From Bythopirellula polymerisocia (GTDB lineage: Bacteria > Planctomycetota > Planctomycetia > Pirellulales > Lacipirellulaceae): a DNA stretch of 64,000 bases. Position numbers and translations under genes: made by a program. Each line of letters starts with the position of its first letter. The first letter of the stretch is position 1. Shown one piece after another: positions 25,286-35,427 of this stretch. Under the pieces are notes generated by a model that had not been told where the DNA came from, searched no databases, and saw nothing but the letters and a program-made list of their open reading frames with translations. The stretch covers positions 1,178,001 to 1,242,000 of the forward strand of contig NZ_SJPS01000001.1 of NCBI RefSeq assembly GCF_007860015.1. The letters run 5' to 3'.

Positions 25286-25684
25286 GGAGTTGGACTCAGA
25301 GGAGACAGGGATTTGGATCCGGGAGGGTGTCGATAAGGTTTACTATAAGTCCTATCCGAACCATTGGAAATCCACCTTCAGAACCATGGCAACCGGCTAG
25401 CAGCTGCGGCTGCCTACTGCCGGAAATGCCTGCACATGTGGACTGGAGGCGTAGGGAAAGTGGGGGCTGTAGGGATTGGGAGACAGACGCTGGTTTGGCC
25501 ATCGTTGACAGGTAAATTCTCGGGTATACGATGAATGCTGAATTGCTCTCTTGGTACGAAAAAGCGGTGTTGGACAGCTTCTACTTTAGATTCTCCCCAG
25601 AACAGTCCAACGTGTTTCTTTCGAGCCTGGCACTGGGCTGGAATTCTCTTAGCCGAAAAAACAAAGGTTTGGTTGTAATCCAAT
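25286..25684. other. 399-base gap between divergent genes, no gene seen
   Basis: Divergent promoters for fcl (minus) and the large TPR gene (plus) must lie here. An imperfect inverted repeat around 25396-25425 (ccggctagcagctgcggctgcctactgccgg) is visible; no convincing -35/-10 pair was found. Confidence 0.4.
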
Positions 25685-28600
25685 ATGCAAAGGTATCGCG
25701 TTAATTATCGTCTGTTAACGAGTCTCTTCGTCGGCAGCCTTGTTGTAGTAGTGGCATTGTTTTTCTTGCAGAGATGGCAAGTGAATCGCAACGCTTCGTG
25801 GTATCGCGAAGACGCGCGCGCTGCCATGGACGAAGGAGAGACCGAAGAAGCCTTCAACAAGTTACTCAACTATGTCAGGTTGCGACCGGATGAAGAAGAA
25901 CCACTCATCGAACTGGCCAACATTGGTTTGACGATCATTGAAGAACAGGAGGCTTCAAGTGAAACGATCTCAGGGGCGTTCGCGACCTTGAATGAGACGG
26001 TCGCGCGTACGGGCGACCCAGATCTGCGCCTGAAACTTACCAAATTGATCATTGGCCATCGTCCCCAAGATGCCTTGAACCATCTCAATGAATTACTACA
26101 GCTACCCGAGAAATCCGGCGACTCGGAGTTGGAGTCTATGTACGCGCAAGCCCTTTACAAGGTAAAGGGGAGCAAGCCAGCGCTGGACTATTGTCTGCGT
26201 TTGGTCGGCTATGACAAAGCATCCGATTCTTTTGACTCAGCGAAAGCAACAGCCAAGGAACGTCCTGAAGTCTACTCTTTGCTCGCGGCACTCATAATTG
26301 ATCGAGATCAAGACAAAGAATTCGCTCAACGTGTGATGGACCAGATGATAGCAGAGAACCCTGAGTCCGCTGACGCGTTTCTCAAGCAATCAATCTTCTT
26401 GAGATCTTTGGGAGAAGTGGATGAATCTTTAGTCGCACTTGAGAAAGCCTATGAACTGGAGCCAGATAGCGTCGCAGTGGCTCGCCAAAAGGGTGCCGTC
26501 GCATTTGAGGACAAAGAGTACGAGACAGCCGAGAAGATTTTTGCAGCTGCGTTGGAGAAGCACCCGGATGACTTGATTCTTTATGACCTGCTCTCCCGAA
26601 CGCTGGTGCAAGAAAACAAACTTGATGAGGCTATGGCGATATTGAATCAAGGTGCCGCCAAACTCGGTGAGAAACAAGCACTTGGATTCTCACAGTTGAA
26701 ACTGAATATTTTGTTCCAGCAATCAGATTATGAGGGAATCGATAAAGAGATTTTAGAACTTGAGCGAGCCCGAAACCCGAAATTGACGCCATTCATCGAC
26801 TTCACAAAAGCACGCGTTGATTGGCAAAAACAAAAGTGGACCTCAGCGGCCAAGAAACTAAAGAACGTTTGGCCAAGGTTAATCGACTTCCCGCAGGAAC
26901 AGGCTATGGCGGGAGCCCTGCTGGCTAGCTCTTATGAGCGCCAGAATAAGCTAGATCTCGCCTTGCAGGTTTATACGGAAGTGGCCGACAAATTCCCCCA
27001 GTACGAAGCTGCTCAAAAGGGTAAGGTTTCTGTGCAGAACAGGATAAAACCACAGTCCACTTCAGAGACGATGGATTTTGATCGGGCCGTCAATGAGATG
27101 GCTGCCAAACCGGCGGAGTTGCAAGATTGGTCGCAGATCGATGCCATGCTGGAGAAACTTGGCGAAGAACATAACCTTACTGAAGCCGGAATCAATTTGC
27201 TTCAATCTCAGGTTTTGATGAAGCGCGGCAACTACGACGAGGCCAAAGAGTTGATTCGCCAAGCTGCTCTGTTGGCTCCCGACGATGTCCGAGTGCGATA
27301 CGCTGCGATCAGCTTACTCCTGGAAGATCCCGATTCGGGACCCAGTAAGGCCATGAGCCTCCTGGACAAACTTGAGGAAAAGTTCGGTGATTCTCCCCAA
27401 GTCCGCTCAACAAGGGCATCAATTCTGAGGGCGCTAAACGAGCCGAACGTTGATGAACAACTCGATGAGCTTGCGATCGGTGCTGATCAGTGGTCAATAG
27501 CGGAGCATGCACAAATAGAAGCAAGTATCGCTCTTCAATTCGAGGCACTCAAGAAATTTGATAAAGCAATCGAGCATTGGAATCGCGCAATTGAGATTAC
27601 ACCCGACAGTCTGCCGATGCGACTCCACATGTTTGAGTTGGCTTTTCAACAACGCGACATTCCCGGAATGCTCGCTGCCGAGGATTTGATTCTCGATTTG
27701 GTCAATGATAAGAACGACGGCAACTATGTTCTCACCCAAGTTCGTCGCCAGCTAGTGGAGTATGCTTTGGGAGAAGCCACGCGAGAGGACCTTGTTGCAA
27801 GCCGGAAGAGGATGGAGCAGGCACTCACGCGGCGCGCTGAATGGCATGAACTGCACATTCTTTACGCCCAGCTTCTGTTGACCTTGCAGGAAGACTTAGA
27901 CCTGGCATTGCAGCACTTGAATGATGCCCTCAAATATGGTCCTCCAAATATGTCTGCGGTTTCATTGCAAGCGAAATTGCTGCGCCAACGCGGCAACTTT
28001 GCCGAAGCACGGAAGAAAATGGAACTAATCAACCCGGAATCCCGCATGCAGTTGCTGGGACGGGTTGAAGCAGAAATTCTCTTGCAAACGGGTGAGTCGG
28101 AAGCGGCATTCGAAGCCGCCCAAAAACTAGCGGAAGCGGAACCAAATAATGCCTCTACCCAAGTATGGTTTGCCAACATCGCCCAACAATCTGCTAATGC
28201 CTTGGAGGACGCCGCACTAGAAAGCAATCGCAATGAAGTTGCCCAAAAAGTCAAAAGCCGCTTGGATGACGCCGCTCGGGCACTCACTAAGGCGACCGAA
28301 CTGACACCTTCCGATGCTGATGTATGGATGCAACTTATCTCCATTTACGCTCAGCAAAAGAATAATAATAAAATTGAAGAGAAACTGCGGGAAGCTCAGC
28401 TTGCTATCGATGTCGACCTCCTGCCGTTGCTGATTGCCAAGAAGCTTGAGTTGATGGGAGATTGGGCAGCCGCAGAGAAAATCTATCTTGCCAACTTTTC
28501 ATCTCGTATGGATGAATTGCCTATCTTGCAACGCTTGGCGGAATTCTACTTTCTTTGGTCCAAGCAAGGAAAAGTTCCTGCGCAGAGAGGATTTCCCTTC

Positions 28601-30028
28601 GTCAATCAAATTCTGCGACTTGCTAACGAAGGTAAGGTGGAACCCGACAACACTTATGTAGTGTGGGCTCGCGATCGAGCGGCACGTATCTTAGCAGGTT
28701 CAGGCGAATACCAGAAATCCCTTCTGGCGCGAAAGCTGCTCAATCCAACGGGCGATCTGGACGAGCTTTCTCCATCCGACAAGGTACTCTTCGCCGAAAT
28801 ACTGACTACCCGCGCCGAACCAGAAGCCCAGCTCAAAGCTATGGAGCTCCTTTCAGATATGGATCGCCAGGGGACTATCAGCAAACAAGGGGTCGTGGCT
28901 CTCGCAAGACTGTTAGGCAAGGCCGGGGACTGGGAGCGGGGTCGGCAGCTGATGCTCAATACTCTGAAAAAATATGGTGACGACGAACAAGTGTCCGCAA
29001 CATTTGTTGATCTCCTAATCGATAACGACGAATTCGCTATGGCGAGCAATCGACTCGACAAACTGAAAGACATCAATTCCAAGAACTCTTCGATTATGCC
29101 ACTGAGTATCAAATTGGCTGCCAAGAGTGGCGACGAGACCAAATTGCAACGCCTCTTGCAGAACATGCTTCCTAAAAGCTTGTCGGGTGCCCTCTCTTCC
29201 GAAGAACTTAACAATATCGTGACCGTAGCCCGCATGGCTGCCGAAAACGATCAGATTGAGCTTGCTGCAAAGCTTTATCCTGTCTATGTCCAGCGTGTTG
29301 GTACTGCTCAGGCAGCTCTGGAGTATGCTTCTTTTCTCACAAAACATGGCGACCCTGGACAAGCCATGGAGATCATCAAGCAAATATTTCCCAAGCAGAT
29401 GGATGCGGCAGCACAAATTGCCGTTTCGATGTTGCGTCAGCGCCGGAGCGAGGTTGGCGATCAATTCGATGCAGAGATCGACGACATGTTAGCTGCAGCC
29501 CTGCGAGATGACCCCGATTCCGCATCACGCTTATTACTAAAAGCGGAAGCACTTGAAGTGCAAGGAAAGCAAGACGAGAGTATCGCATTTTACGAGAAGA
29601 TTTTGAAACGCGATGATCTTCCCAGTTTGTTAAGGGCTGCGGCGAAAAACAACTTGGGCTTTCTTCTCGCTTCGACCGACCAACGCCTCGACGAGGCTCA
29701 AGAAATGATCAATCAAGCCATGGAGGTTTACGGGCCGTCAGAAGATATTCTTGATACCCGAGCGGTCGTTAGAATTGCTGGTAAGAACTACGATGGAGCG
29801 GTCGAAGATATGGAGTTGGCAACATCGCTTTCTCGCGACCCCCTTAAATTTTATCATAGTGCCCTGGCCAATCTGTTGGCGGGGAACGATCAAGTTGCAC
29901 TGAAGTCCTGGGATCGTGCGAAGAAGCTTGGCATTACGAAAGACAAGCTGCCTCTTTCTGAGCAACCAGATTTCGAACGAATCAAGGGCCAAATTGAGGG
30001 ATTGCGGACCCAGAATGCCAAGCTCTAG
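25685..30028 (+). CDS. Giant membrane-anchored TPR protein (1447 residues)
   Basis: A short cytoplasmic start (MQRYRVNYRLLT) leads to one membrane helix (residues 12-29, SLFVGSLVVVVALFFLQRW). The rest is an almost unbroken alpha-solenoid of TPR-like units, recognisable by repeats such as GETEEAFNKLLNYVRLRPDEEEPLIELANIGL, DESLVALEKAYELEPDSVAVARQKGAVAFEDKEYETAEKIF, FDKAIEHWNRAIEITPDSLPMRLHM and a last YDGAVEDMELATSLSRDPLKFYHSALANLLAGND. The solenoid would sit outside the inner membrane as a scaffold. A secreted DPFG-repeat protein and a lipoprotein follow; the three could work together in the envelope, but no family with known function is recognised. Confidence 0.7.
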   Translation: MQRYRVNYRLLTSLFVGSLVVVVALFFLQRWQVNRNASWYREDARAAMDEGETEEAFNKLLNYVRLRPDEEEPLIELANIGLTIIEEQEASSETISGAFATLNETVARTGDPDLRLKLTKLIIGHRPQDALNHLNELLQLPEKSGDSELESMYAQALYKVKGSKPALDYCLRLVGYDKASDSFDSAKATAKERPEVYSLLAALIIDRDQDKEFAQRVMDQMIAENPESADAFLKQSIFLRSLGEVDESLVALEKAYELEPDSVAVARQKGAVAFEDKEYETAEKIFAAALEKHPDDLILYDLLSRTLVQENKLDEAMAILNQGAAKLGEKQALGFSQLKLNILFQQSDYEGIDKEILELERARNPKLTPFIDFTKARVDWQKQKWTSAAKKLKNVWPRLIDFPQEQAMAGALLASSYERQNKLDLALQVYTEVADKFPQYEAAQKGKVSVQNRIKPQSTSETMDFDRAVNEMAAKPAELQDWSQIDAMLEKLGEEHNLTEAGINLLQSQVLMKRGNYDEAKELIRQAALLAPDDVRVRYAAISLLLEDPDSGPSKAMSLLDKLEEKFGDSPQVRSTRASILRALNEPNVDEQLDELAIGADQWSIAEHAQIEASIALQFEALKKFDKAIEHWNRAIEITPDSLPMRLHMFELAFQQRDIPGMLAAEDLILDLVNDKNDGNYVLTQVRRQLVEYALGEATREDLVASRKRMEQALTRRAEWHELHILYAQLLLTLQEDLDLALQHLNDALKYGPPNMSAVSLQAKLLRQRGNFAEARKKMELINPESRMQLLGRVEAEILLQTGESEAAFEAAQKLAEAEPNNASTQVWFANIAQQSANALEDAALESNRNEVAQKVKSRLDDAARALTKATELTPSDADVWMQLISIYAQQKNNNKIEEKLREAQLAIDVDLLPLLIAKKLELMGDWAAAEKIYLANFSSRMDELPILQRLAEFYFLWSKQGKVPAQRGFPFVNQILRLANEGKVEPDNTYVVWARDRAARILAGSGEYQKSLLARKLLNPTGDLDELSPSDKVLFAEILTTRAEPEAQLKAMELLSDMDRQGTISKQGVVALARLLGKAGDWERGRQLMLNTLKKYGDDEQVSATFVDLLIDNDEFAMASNRLDKLKDINSKNSSIMPLSIKLAAKSGDETKLQRLLQNMLPKSLSGALSSEELNNIVTVARMAAENDQIELAAKLYPVYVQRVGTAQAALEYASFLTKHGDPGQAMEIIKQIFPKQMDAAAQIAVSMLRQRRSEVGDQFDAEIDDMLAAALRDDPDSASRLLLKAEALEVQGKQDESIAFYEKILKRDDLPSLLRAAAKNNLGFLLASTDQRLDEAQEMINQAMEVYGPSEDILDTRAVVRIAGKNYDGAVEDMELATSLSRDPLKFYHSALANLLAGNDQVALKSWDRAKKLGITKDKLPLSEQPDFERIKGQIEGLRTQNAKL

Positions 30029-30274
30029 CAGGCCCGGGATTGGGGCAAGTTTCTTGGTGCAGGAATATTCATTTATCGTCTCTCATTTCCCTACTAATTC
30101 TTGTTATCCCAGGAAATCGTGCCTAATATAGTGGAACTGACCAAACCGCTCTTGAAATGCAGGAAGTGATCGCAGCTGGAACGCTTTGAAATTCAGGGCA
30201 TGAACAGCTTGCCTGGAGTTGGTGAATAGACTTAACCAAAACTCTGATTCTCATCTTTGTGGGAGAAACTTCAT

Positions 30275-31918
30275 ATGAATCTGCAATTTCGTTGCTCAAT
30301 GTTCAGCGGTTCCTTTCTGAGGACGCTCTTCTGTGCCGCCGTGGCGACTATTTTTTCAGGCAGTGCCGATTCGCTCTTCGGCCAGGGGTCCCCCGAACTG
30401 ACGAGCCTCTATGGCCGAGGCGTTCATGCGTTTTTTATGTGCGACACGACCCGCGCCGATGAGTTATTTTCCGAAGTGATTATGTCTGGGTCCCAAGATC
30501 CGCGAGTCTACTACTTCCGAGGCATAACGCGTTTACAGCAAGGAAGGGAATATGAAGCCGAACAAGATTTTCGCATGGGAGCGGCTCTCGAAGCTCAAGA
30601 TCCCGGGCGTCGCTATGCCATCGGCACGGCTCTTCAGAGAATCCAAGGACCCGAGCGCCAAACACTAGAACGTTTTCGTCGTGAAGGACGATTAGAAAAA
30701 TATCAAGAGCGGCGCGGTCAAAATCAGATGCGTTATGAGCAACTCCGCAACCGTGAGTCAGAAGTATTGCACGAAGATGCCCCGGTCCCTATGGAAGACT
30801 TGGTCATCCCCTCGGTAAAACGACCAAGGCTCCCCGCCTCTGGAAGTAGTCAGCCTGCTCCTGCCGCGAGCAAGCCGGCGGAAGCACCAAAGCCACTCGA
30901 AAAACCAACCGCCCCTCCGGCCGTTCCTGTCCTGACACCCGATGACGATCCCTTTGGAAGTGCCCCTGTGGTCAAGCCTTCAGCCGCGGACGAGGACCCA
31001 TTCGGCGCGCCTGCAAAACCCGAATCAGCACCAGCTCCTGCTGCCGAACCAGAAAGTGACGACCCGTTTGGTTCCTCCTCAGAGCCTCCGGCCAGTGAGC
31101 CAGCGGCTCCTGCCGCTGATCCAGAGAGTGACGATCCTTTCGGATCCACCGCTGAGCCTTCGGCCATTGAGCCATCCACACCTGCTGCGGAAGAGCCTGC
31201 CAAAGAAGATGATTTGTTCGGCAGCCCTGCTCCCGCCCCAGCGGAACCTGCAGCGCCCCCTGTACAACCTGGATCAGCTCTTAAAGAGTCGACCACTGCG
31301 GATGACTTACTTGGCCAAGATACGGATTCCAAGCCAGCGGCGACGGAACCAGCCGACGATGATCCGTTCGGTTTACCTGCGGATACTTCTAGTGAGACAG
31401 AAGCGAAGCCCGCTGAAGACTCAGCACCGAGTGAAGAGGCGCCCGCACCTGCGCCTGCGTCGGACGACCCCTTTGGATCGAACGAAACAGCTGCCGAAGA
31501 AAGTTTTTCCGATGATCCGTTCCCTACTCCGGATGTAGCTACGAGTGAGCCTGATGATGGAGCGGCATCTGCCTATGAGGAAACGGCCGACGAGGATATT
31601 GCTCACCTCGACGATGCCGAAGCCACCGAAGACATGGAAGCCGCCGATGCGGCTGTTGTAACGGGCTCCTTGGAAGGGGAACCAGCCGACAGCGATCCGT
31701 TTGCCCTGCCGGAAGAAGCATCCACTGAGGAAGACCCCGCTATGGATGAATCTGCTGCGGAGGAGTCGATGGAAGGGGAGTCGACCGATAGTGCCGACAC
31801 CAGCAGCGAAGCTCCGACAGAAGAAGCGTCCGAAGAGGGTGCTGCGGATGACAGCGAGATGACCGATGAAGAGCCCAAGGATCTTGCACCAGAAGATGAT
31901 CCTTTCGGTGAGTTCTAG
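30275..31918 (+). CDS. Secreted acidic DPFG-repeat protein with TPR-like N-terminus
   Basis: The 547-residue protein has a signal-like start (FLRTLFCAAVATIFSGSADSLFGQG), a single TPR-like unit (ADELFSEVIMSGSQDPRVYYFRGITRLQQGREYEAEQDFRMGAALE), a basic helical stretch with ERRGQNQMRYEQLRNRESEV, then about 330 residues of Pro/Ala/Glu/Asp-rich disorder. In this tail seven exact DPFG and three variants (DLFG, DPFP, DPFA) are spaced 15-50 residues apart, the last at the very C-terminus (EDDPFGEF). The ATG at 30275 follows GGGAG. The motif repeats look like short linear binding sites for one repeated partner; partner unknown. Lies 246 bases after the TPR gene. Confidence 0.65.
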   Translation: MNLQFRCSMFSGSFLRTLFCAAVATIFSGSADSLFGQGSPELTSLYGRGVHAFFMCDTTRADELFSEVIMSGSQDPRVYYFRGITRLQQGREYEAEQDFRMGAALEAQDPGRRYAIGTALQRIQGPERQTLERFRREGRLEKYQERRGQNQMRYEQLRNRESEVLHEDAPVPMEDLVIPSVKRPRLPASGSSQPAPAASKPAEAPKPLEKPTAPPAVPVLTPDDDPFGSAPVVKPSAADEDPFGAPAKPESAPAPAAEPESDDPFGSSSEPPASEPAAPAADPESDDPFGSTAEPSAIEPSTPAAEEPAKEDDLFGSPAPAPAEPAAPPVQPGSALKESTTADDLLGQDTDSKPAATEPADDDPFGLPADTSSETEAKPAEDSAPSEEAPAPAPASDDPFGSNETAAEESFSDDPFPTPDVATSEPDDGAASAYEETADEDIAHLDDAEATEDMEAADAAVVTGSLEGEPADSDPFALPEEASTEEDPAMDESAAEESMEGESTDSADTSSEAPTEEASEEGAADDSEMTDEEPKDLAPEDDPFGEF

Positions 31919-32002
31919 GACCTTACAATAAAGGAGTACCGGTACAGATTCCGGTCGCCGAGCTTGAATATTTCTCTCCCCCAAACAGTAGCGGCGGTAC
32001 GG

Positions 32003-32641
32003 ATGTCGACCTCTATGAGTTTTGCTGCGCGATTTATTTGGTTACTACTAGTCGTGGCTATATTGGTCGGGTGCGGCAGGGATGCAATGCCCAGACCGCC
32101 CGTCGAGCGTTCCGACATCCCTGCCGAGGCTGATTTCGAGTGGGCCATGGAGCGCCTACGACACGCGATCGAAATGTTTCTCCCCCCCAGCAGCCTGGGG
32201 ATTCGAGTAAAACGAGAAATGGACTACGAATTAAATCCTCCGGATAAGGATAACAGCAACTACACTGCAGACGTCACTATAACTACTAGAACAATCTATA
32301 GTGCTGGGCGACTCACTTCCCCCCGTGAACAGCAGAAGAAAGAGCAAGAGCGCAAAGAGAAGCAAGCCGCCATAGAAAAGGCGAAGCGTGATGTCTTCGC
32401 CTTGCCCGGCGAAGAACCGATCACCGGCACAACCACGAGTGACGATGACCTGAATAAGATCGAACAGGATACAGCCGAAGTCCCTAATCCGGTCGTTCCT
32501 CAGCCAGAACTAGACTACAAGGATGAAATCAAGTTGGAATACGTCAATGATAAGTGGAAACAACTAAATCGTGCTAAAGAAGAACACGTTCAATTGTGGT
32601 TCGACTATGCTCTTCAACAGGGTGAGTACGATCATGATTGA
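32003..32641 (+). CDS. Lipoprotein, unknown function
   Basis: The 212-residue product has a lipoprotein signal peptide with lipobox LVGC (WLLLVVAILVGCGRD), then a soluble domain with a helix (EADFEWAMERLRHAIEMFL), strands (NYTADVTITTRTIYS), a long charged helix (PREQQKKEQERKEKQAAIEKAKRDVF) and a C-terminal helix ending HVQLWFDYALQQGEYDHD. It follows the DPFG-repeat gene by 84 bases on the same strand. A TTG at 31964 is a weaker start. No family recognised. Confidence 0.6.
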   Translation: MSTSMSFAARFIWLLLVVAILVGCGRDAMPRPPVERSDIPAEADFEWAMERLRHAIEMFLPPSSLGIRVKREMDYELNPPDKDNSNYTADVTITTRTIYSAGRLTSPREQQKKEQERKEKQAAIEKAKRDVFALPGEEPITGTTTSDDDLNKIEQDTAEVPNPVVPQPELDYKDEIKLEYVNDKWKQLNRAKEEHVQLWFDYALQQGEYDHD

Positions 32642-32679
32642 AAAACAGATAGTATTCTAAAGCTCGCTGTTTTCATTTC

Positions 32680-33645
32680 TTACTCCGCCCCATTCTTCGT
32701 CCAGCGTTCAAGATTCCCCTGTCGGAAGGCTTCGGCCATGGCCAATGGTACTTCTGCTTGGGCGAGCACCACGGAGGCGCGATTTTCTGCCACGCGGGCT
32801 TTCATTTCCTGCTCACGTGCGATTGCATCGGCGCGACGTTGTTCTGCCAGGGCTTGGGCCTTGCGGGTATCTGCCTCCGCTTGATCAGCCTGCAGGCGAG
32901 CACCAATGTTTTCGCCCACGTCGATGTCCGCAATGTCGATCGATACGATTTCGAATGCTGTGTGGGCATCCAACCCGCGTTTCAGTACCGCCTTGGAGAT
33001 TCGGTCAGGATTTTCCATTACTTCCAGATGATCGGCCGCCGAGCCGATCGAGGTAATGATTCCTTCACCGACTCGTGCAATGATCGTCTCCTCGGTGGCC
33101 CCGCCGATGAGTTGGGAAAGATTGGTTCTTACCGTGACCAGCGCACGGATCCTCAGTTCGACACCGTTCTTAGCTACAGCGCTCAAGGTCTGCTTCGGTG
33201 ATTTTTCCGGGTCCGGACAATCGATCACCTTGGGGTGCACGCTGGTCCGCACAGCATCAAGTACATCACGGCCTGCTAAGTCGATGGCTGCCGCGCGATC
33301 AAAATCCAGGTCAATGTCGGCACGCTGCGCCGCAATGATGGCGTTGATCACCCGTGGCACGTCGCCCCCCGCAAGATAATGGGCTTCGAGTCGACGCGTG
33401 GTGATGCCGGTCGTCGGGTCGGTACCCACGCCCGCCTGCATCGCCATGATCTTGCCGTCGACAATCACCCGCGTGTTGACCTGCCTGAGTCCCATGCCGA
33501 TGAGACTCCAGAGACTCACTTTCGCATTCGACATGTATGCCTGAAGCCAGATCTTAAAGTACTTGATAGTGGCAAATACCACGATGATGCCAATAAGCAC
33601 CAGGACAGCAATCCCGGCCACGAGAAGCATTTGTTGGGGAGTCAT
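32680..33645 (-). CDS. floA: Flotillin-like protein FloA
   Basis: The 321-residue protein is a FloA-type flotillin of normal length. It has an N-terminal membrane hairpin ([51 protein letters not shown]), a PHB/SPFH domain ([59 protein letters not shown]) and the [35 protein letters not shown] coiled coil. It organises ordered membrane microdomains. Single-gene unit, convergent with the lipoprotein gene across 38 bases that hold a small aaaacag/ctgtttt stem. Confidence 0.93.
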   Translation of the reverse strand: MTPQQMLLVAGIAVLVLIGIIVVFATIKYFKIWLQAYMSNAKVSLWSLIGMGLRQVNTRVIVDGKIMAMQAGVGTDPTTGITTRRLEAHYLAGGDVPRVINAIIAAQRADIDLDFDRAAAIDLAGRDVLDAVRTSVHPKVIDCPDPEKSPKQTLSAVAKNGVELRIRALVTVRTNLSQLIGGATEETIIARVGEGIITSIGSAADHLEVMENPDRISKAVLKRGLDAHTAFEIVSIDIADIDVGENIGARLQADQAEADTRKAQALAEQRRADAIAREQEMKARVAENRASVVLAQAEVPLAMAEAFRQGNLERWTKNGAE

Positions 33646-33837
33646 TGTGTTCGCAACTCAATTGAGGTGGAGGAAAGTAAGACAAACCTGGCACTGGCAT
33701 GATAGCGTAAGGGAGGCCTAAAATGAAGCGATTCCTGCGAGATTCCAGCGAAGCATGGAGAAGAACCGGTTGCCTGACCCCATTCGCACGGGAATAATAG
33801 CTCGATCCACCACATCCTAACTAGGAGGCCCCTCGCC

Positions 33838-34428
33838 ATGAATAAGATCGCTCTCCATGCCGTAACCCTGCTGGGTTTAGCATTCTTTAGCCTGCCGGTT
33901 GCCCATTCCGCTGACAATTTCACCCTGGAACCCTCCCACACCTCAGTCATCTTCGGTGTAAGTCATCTTGGCTTTAGCTACACCTATGGCCGATTCAACG
34001 AGGTGGCCGGGAGCTACGCACTCGACAAAGAGAACCCTGCTGCGAGTCAGTTTCAGTTCTCGATCAATGCCAGTAGTATCGACACCAATGATGCCAAGCG
34101 GGACGAGCATTTACGGGGTCCCGACTTTTTCAACGTAAAACAGTTTCCTGCAATTACGTTTCAAAGCACGGAGGTCGCCACCCAACAGAATGAGGCAGGA
34201 GAGACGGTTTATGAAGTCACTGGCGATCTTACGATCCACGGCGTCACGCGAAAAGTGATCTTACCGCTGCGACTACTGAAAGAAGGCCAAGGGATGCAAG
34301 GGGATACGCGCACAGGATTCCTCTGCGAAAAGCACATCATGCGGACCGAGTTTGGCATGACGAACATGGTCCCCGCAATTGGCGACGAAGTCGCAGTGAC
34401 GATCAGCTTCGAAGGGGTAAAACAATAG
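33838..34428 (+). CDS. YceI-family periplasmic lipid-binding protein
   Basis: The 196-residue protein has a signal peptide (ALHAVTLLGLAFFSLPVAHSA) and a YceI lipocalin-like barrel: NFTLEPSHTSVIFGVSHLGFSYTYGRF, SINASSIDTNDAKRDEHLRGPDFFNVKQFPAITFQSTEV, YEVTGDLTIHGVTRKVILPLRL, and EFGMTNMVPAIGDEVAVTISFEGVK. The family binds isoprenoids or amides in the periplasm. AGGAGG ten bases before the ATG supports the start. Confidence 0.9.
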   Translation: MNKIALHAVTLLGLAFFSLPVAHSADNFTLEPSHTSVIFGVSHLGFSYTYGRFNEVAGSYALDKENPAASQFQFSINASSIDTNDAKRDEHLRGPDFFNVKQFPAITFQSTEVATQQNEAGETVYEVTGDLTIHGVTRKVILPLRLLKEGQGMQGDTRTGFLCEKHIMRTEFGMTNMVPAIGDEVAVTISFEGVKQ

Positions 34429-34478
34429 GGGAAGTGAGTAGGTGAGTAGGTGCTGTCAGTATTCCGGCTTGAATTGTC

Positions 34479-35402
34479 ATGATTACACTCTACGACTTGC
34501 TGCTCGGGGGTGTGCTTCCCGGCGTGATGGCGATGCTCACCCTCTCGGGTGTGTGGAAGCTCACCCATAACGGAGCCAGCAGTTGGCGGACTGCTGTCGT
34601 GGTGGGTTTCCTGGTGGGGATGTGGGCACTTGATGCCCAAGCGATAGGTGTGCTCTCGGCGATTGCCAAGAGCTTGCGGATCCAGGAAGCCAAGGACTTT
34701 CTTGCGCTCGTGGTGATTCTGGGCGTCTTTCCGGACGCGATAGCGGTCTACGGCAAACAGGGCAGGGTGACCGCCTGGCTCCTGCGAGTCGCACTTTGTG
34801 TTTTCTTGCCGTGGCGCCTACTGACAGGGAGCGTCTATCTACCTAACGCGACGGCCGTACCCAATCCATTTGATACGGGCGCCTGGTCCACGTTTAAAGC
34901 AATCTGCTGGCTGGGTGGCATCGCAGCGATGCTCACCAGTTTGTGGGGGCTTTTTCTCGCGGCACGAGATCACGCCCCAAGAGTCCGCTCAATCCTCACC
35001 GCTATGGTCGCACTCGCGGCAGCAATCACACTGGCCCTCTCTGGTTCAATCACCTACGGCCAACTCATGGGCGTGCTGGTGGCTACTCTCACAGGATGCG
35101 CAATCGCCTCCATCTACTGGAAACTCGAGCGCGGCCCCGATGCCGCGGCAGGACCAATTCTCATGGCTTTCGGCGGAGTATTGATACTCGCCCATTTTTT
35201 CGCCGAGTTGAAAATGCTCTACGCGTTGCCGTTGGTTCTAGCTTTCACCCTAGCGGGGGGTTGGTTCTTCCCCGGCAAGCGGTGGAGTAACCCGCTGCGT
35301 TGTGCAGTCTGTCTGATTCTGATCGCTGTGGTGGTGATTCTCGCAGGAATAGATTTTGCCGAAGCGCAGAATAATCCTTACGCGGGATACTCTGGAATGT
35401 GA
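34479..35402 (+). CDS. Polytopic membrane protein, unknown function
   Basis: The 307-residue product has about eight or nine membrane helices (starting YDLLLGGVLPGVMAMLTLSGVW and ending CAVCLILIAVVVILAGIDFA) with short loops and a hydrophilic C-terminus NNPYAGYSGM. No transporter or enzyme motif recognised. It begins 50 bases after the YceI gene with no clear ribosome site, so may be co-transcribed. Confidence 0.55.
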   Translation: MITLYDLLLGGVLPGVMAMLTLSGVWKLTHNGASSWRTAVVVGFLVGMWALDAQAIGVLSAIAKSLRIQEAKDFLALVVILGVFPDAIAVYGKQGRVTAWLLRVALCVFLPWRLLTGSVYLPNATAVPNPFDTGAWSTFKAICWLGGIAAMLTSLWGLFLAARDHAPRVRSILTAMVALAAAITLALSGSITYGQLMGVLVATLTGCAIASIYWKLERGPDAAAGPILMAFGGVLILAHFFAELKMLYALPLVLAFTLAGGWFFPGKRWSNPLRCAVCLILIAVVVILAGIDFAEAQNNPYAGYSGM

Positions 35403-35427
35403 GCGCATTGACAATGACTGAAGAGAT

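Noticed and set aside
30942-31538. 198-codon second-frame open reading frame inside the DPFG-repeat gene
   Set aside because: It reflects the repetitive GC-rich third-position pattern; the translation is low-complexity Leu/Arg/Pro.
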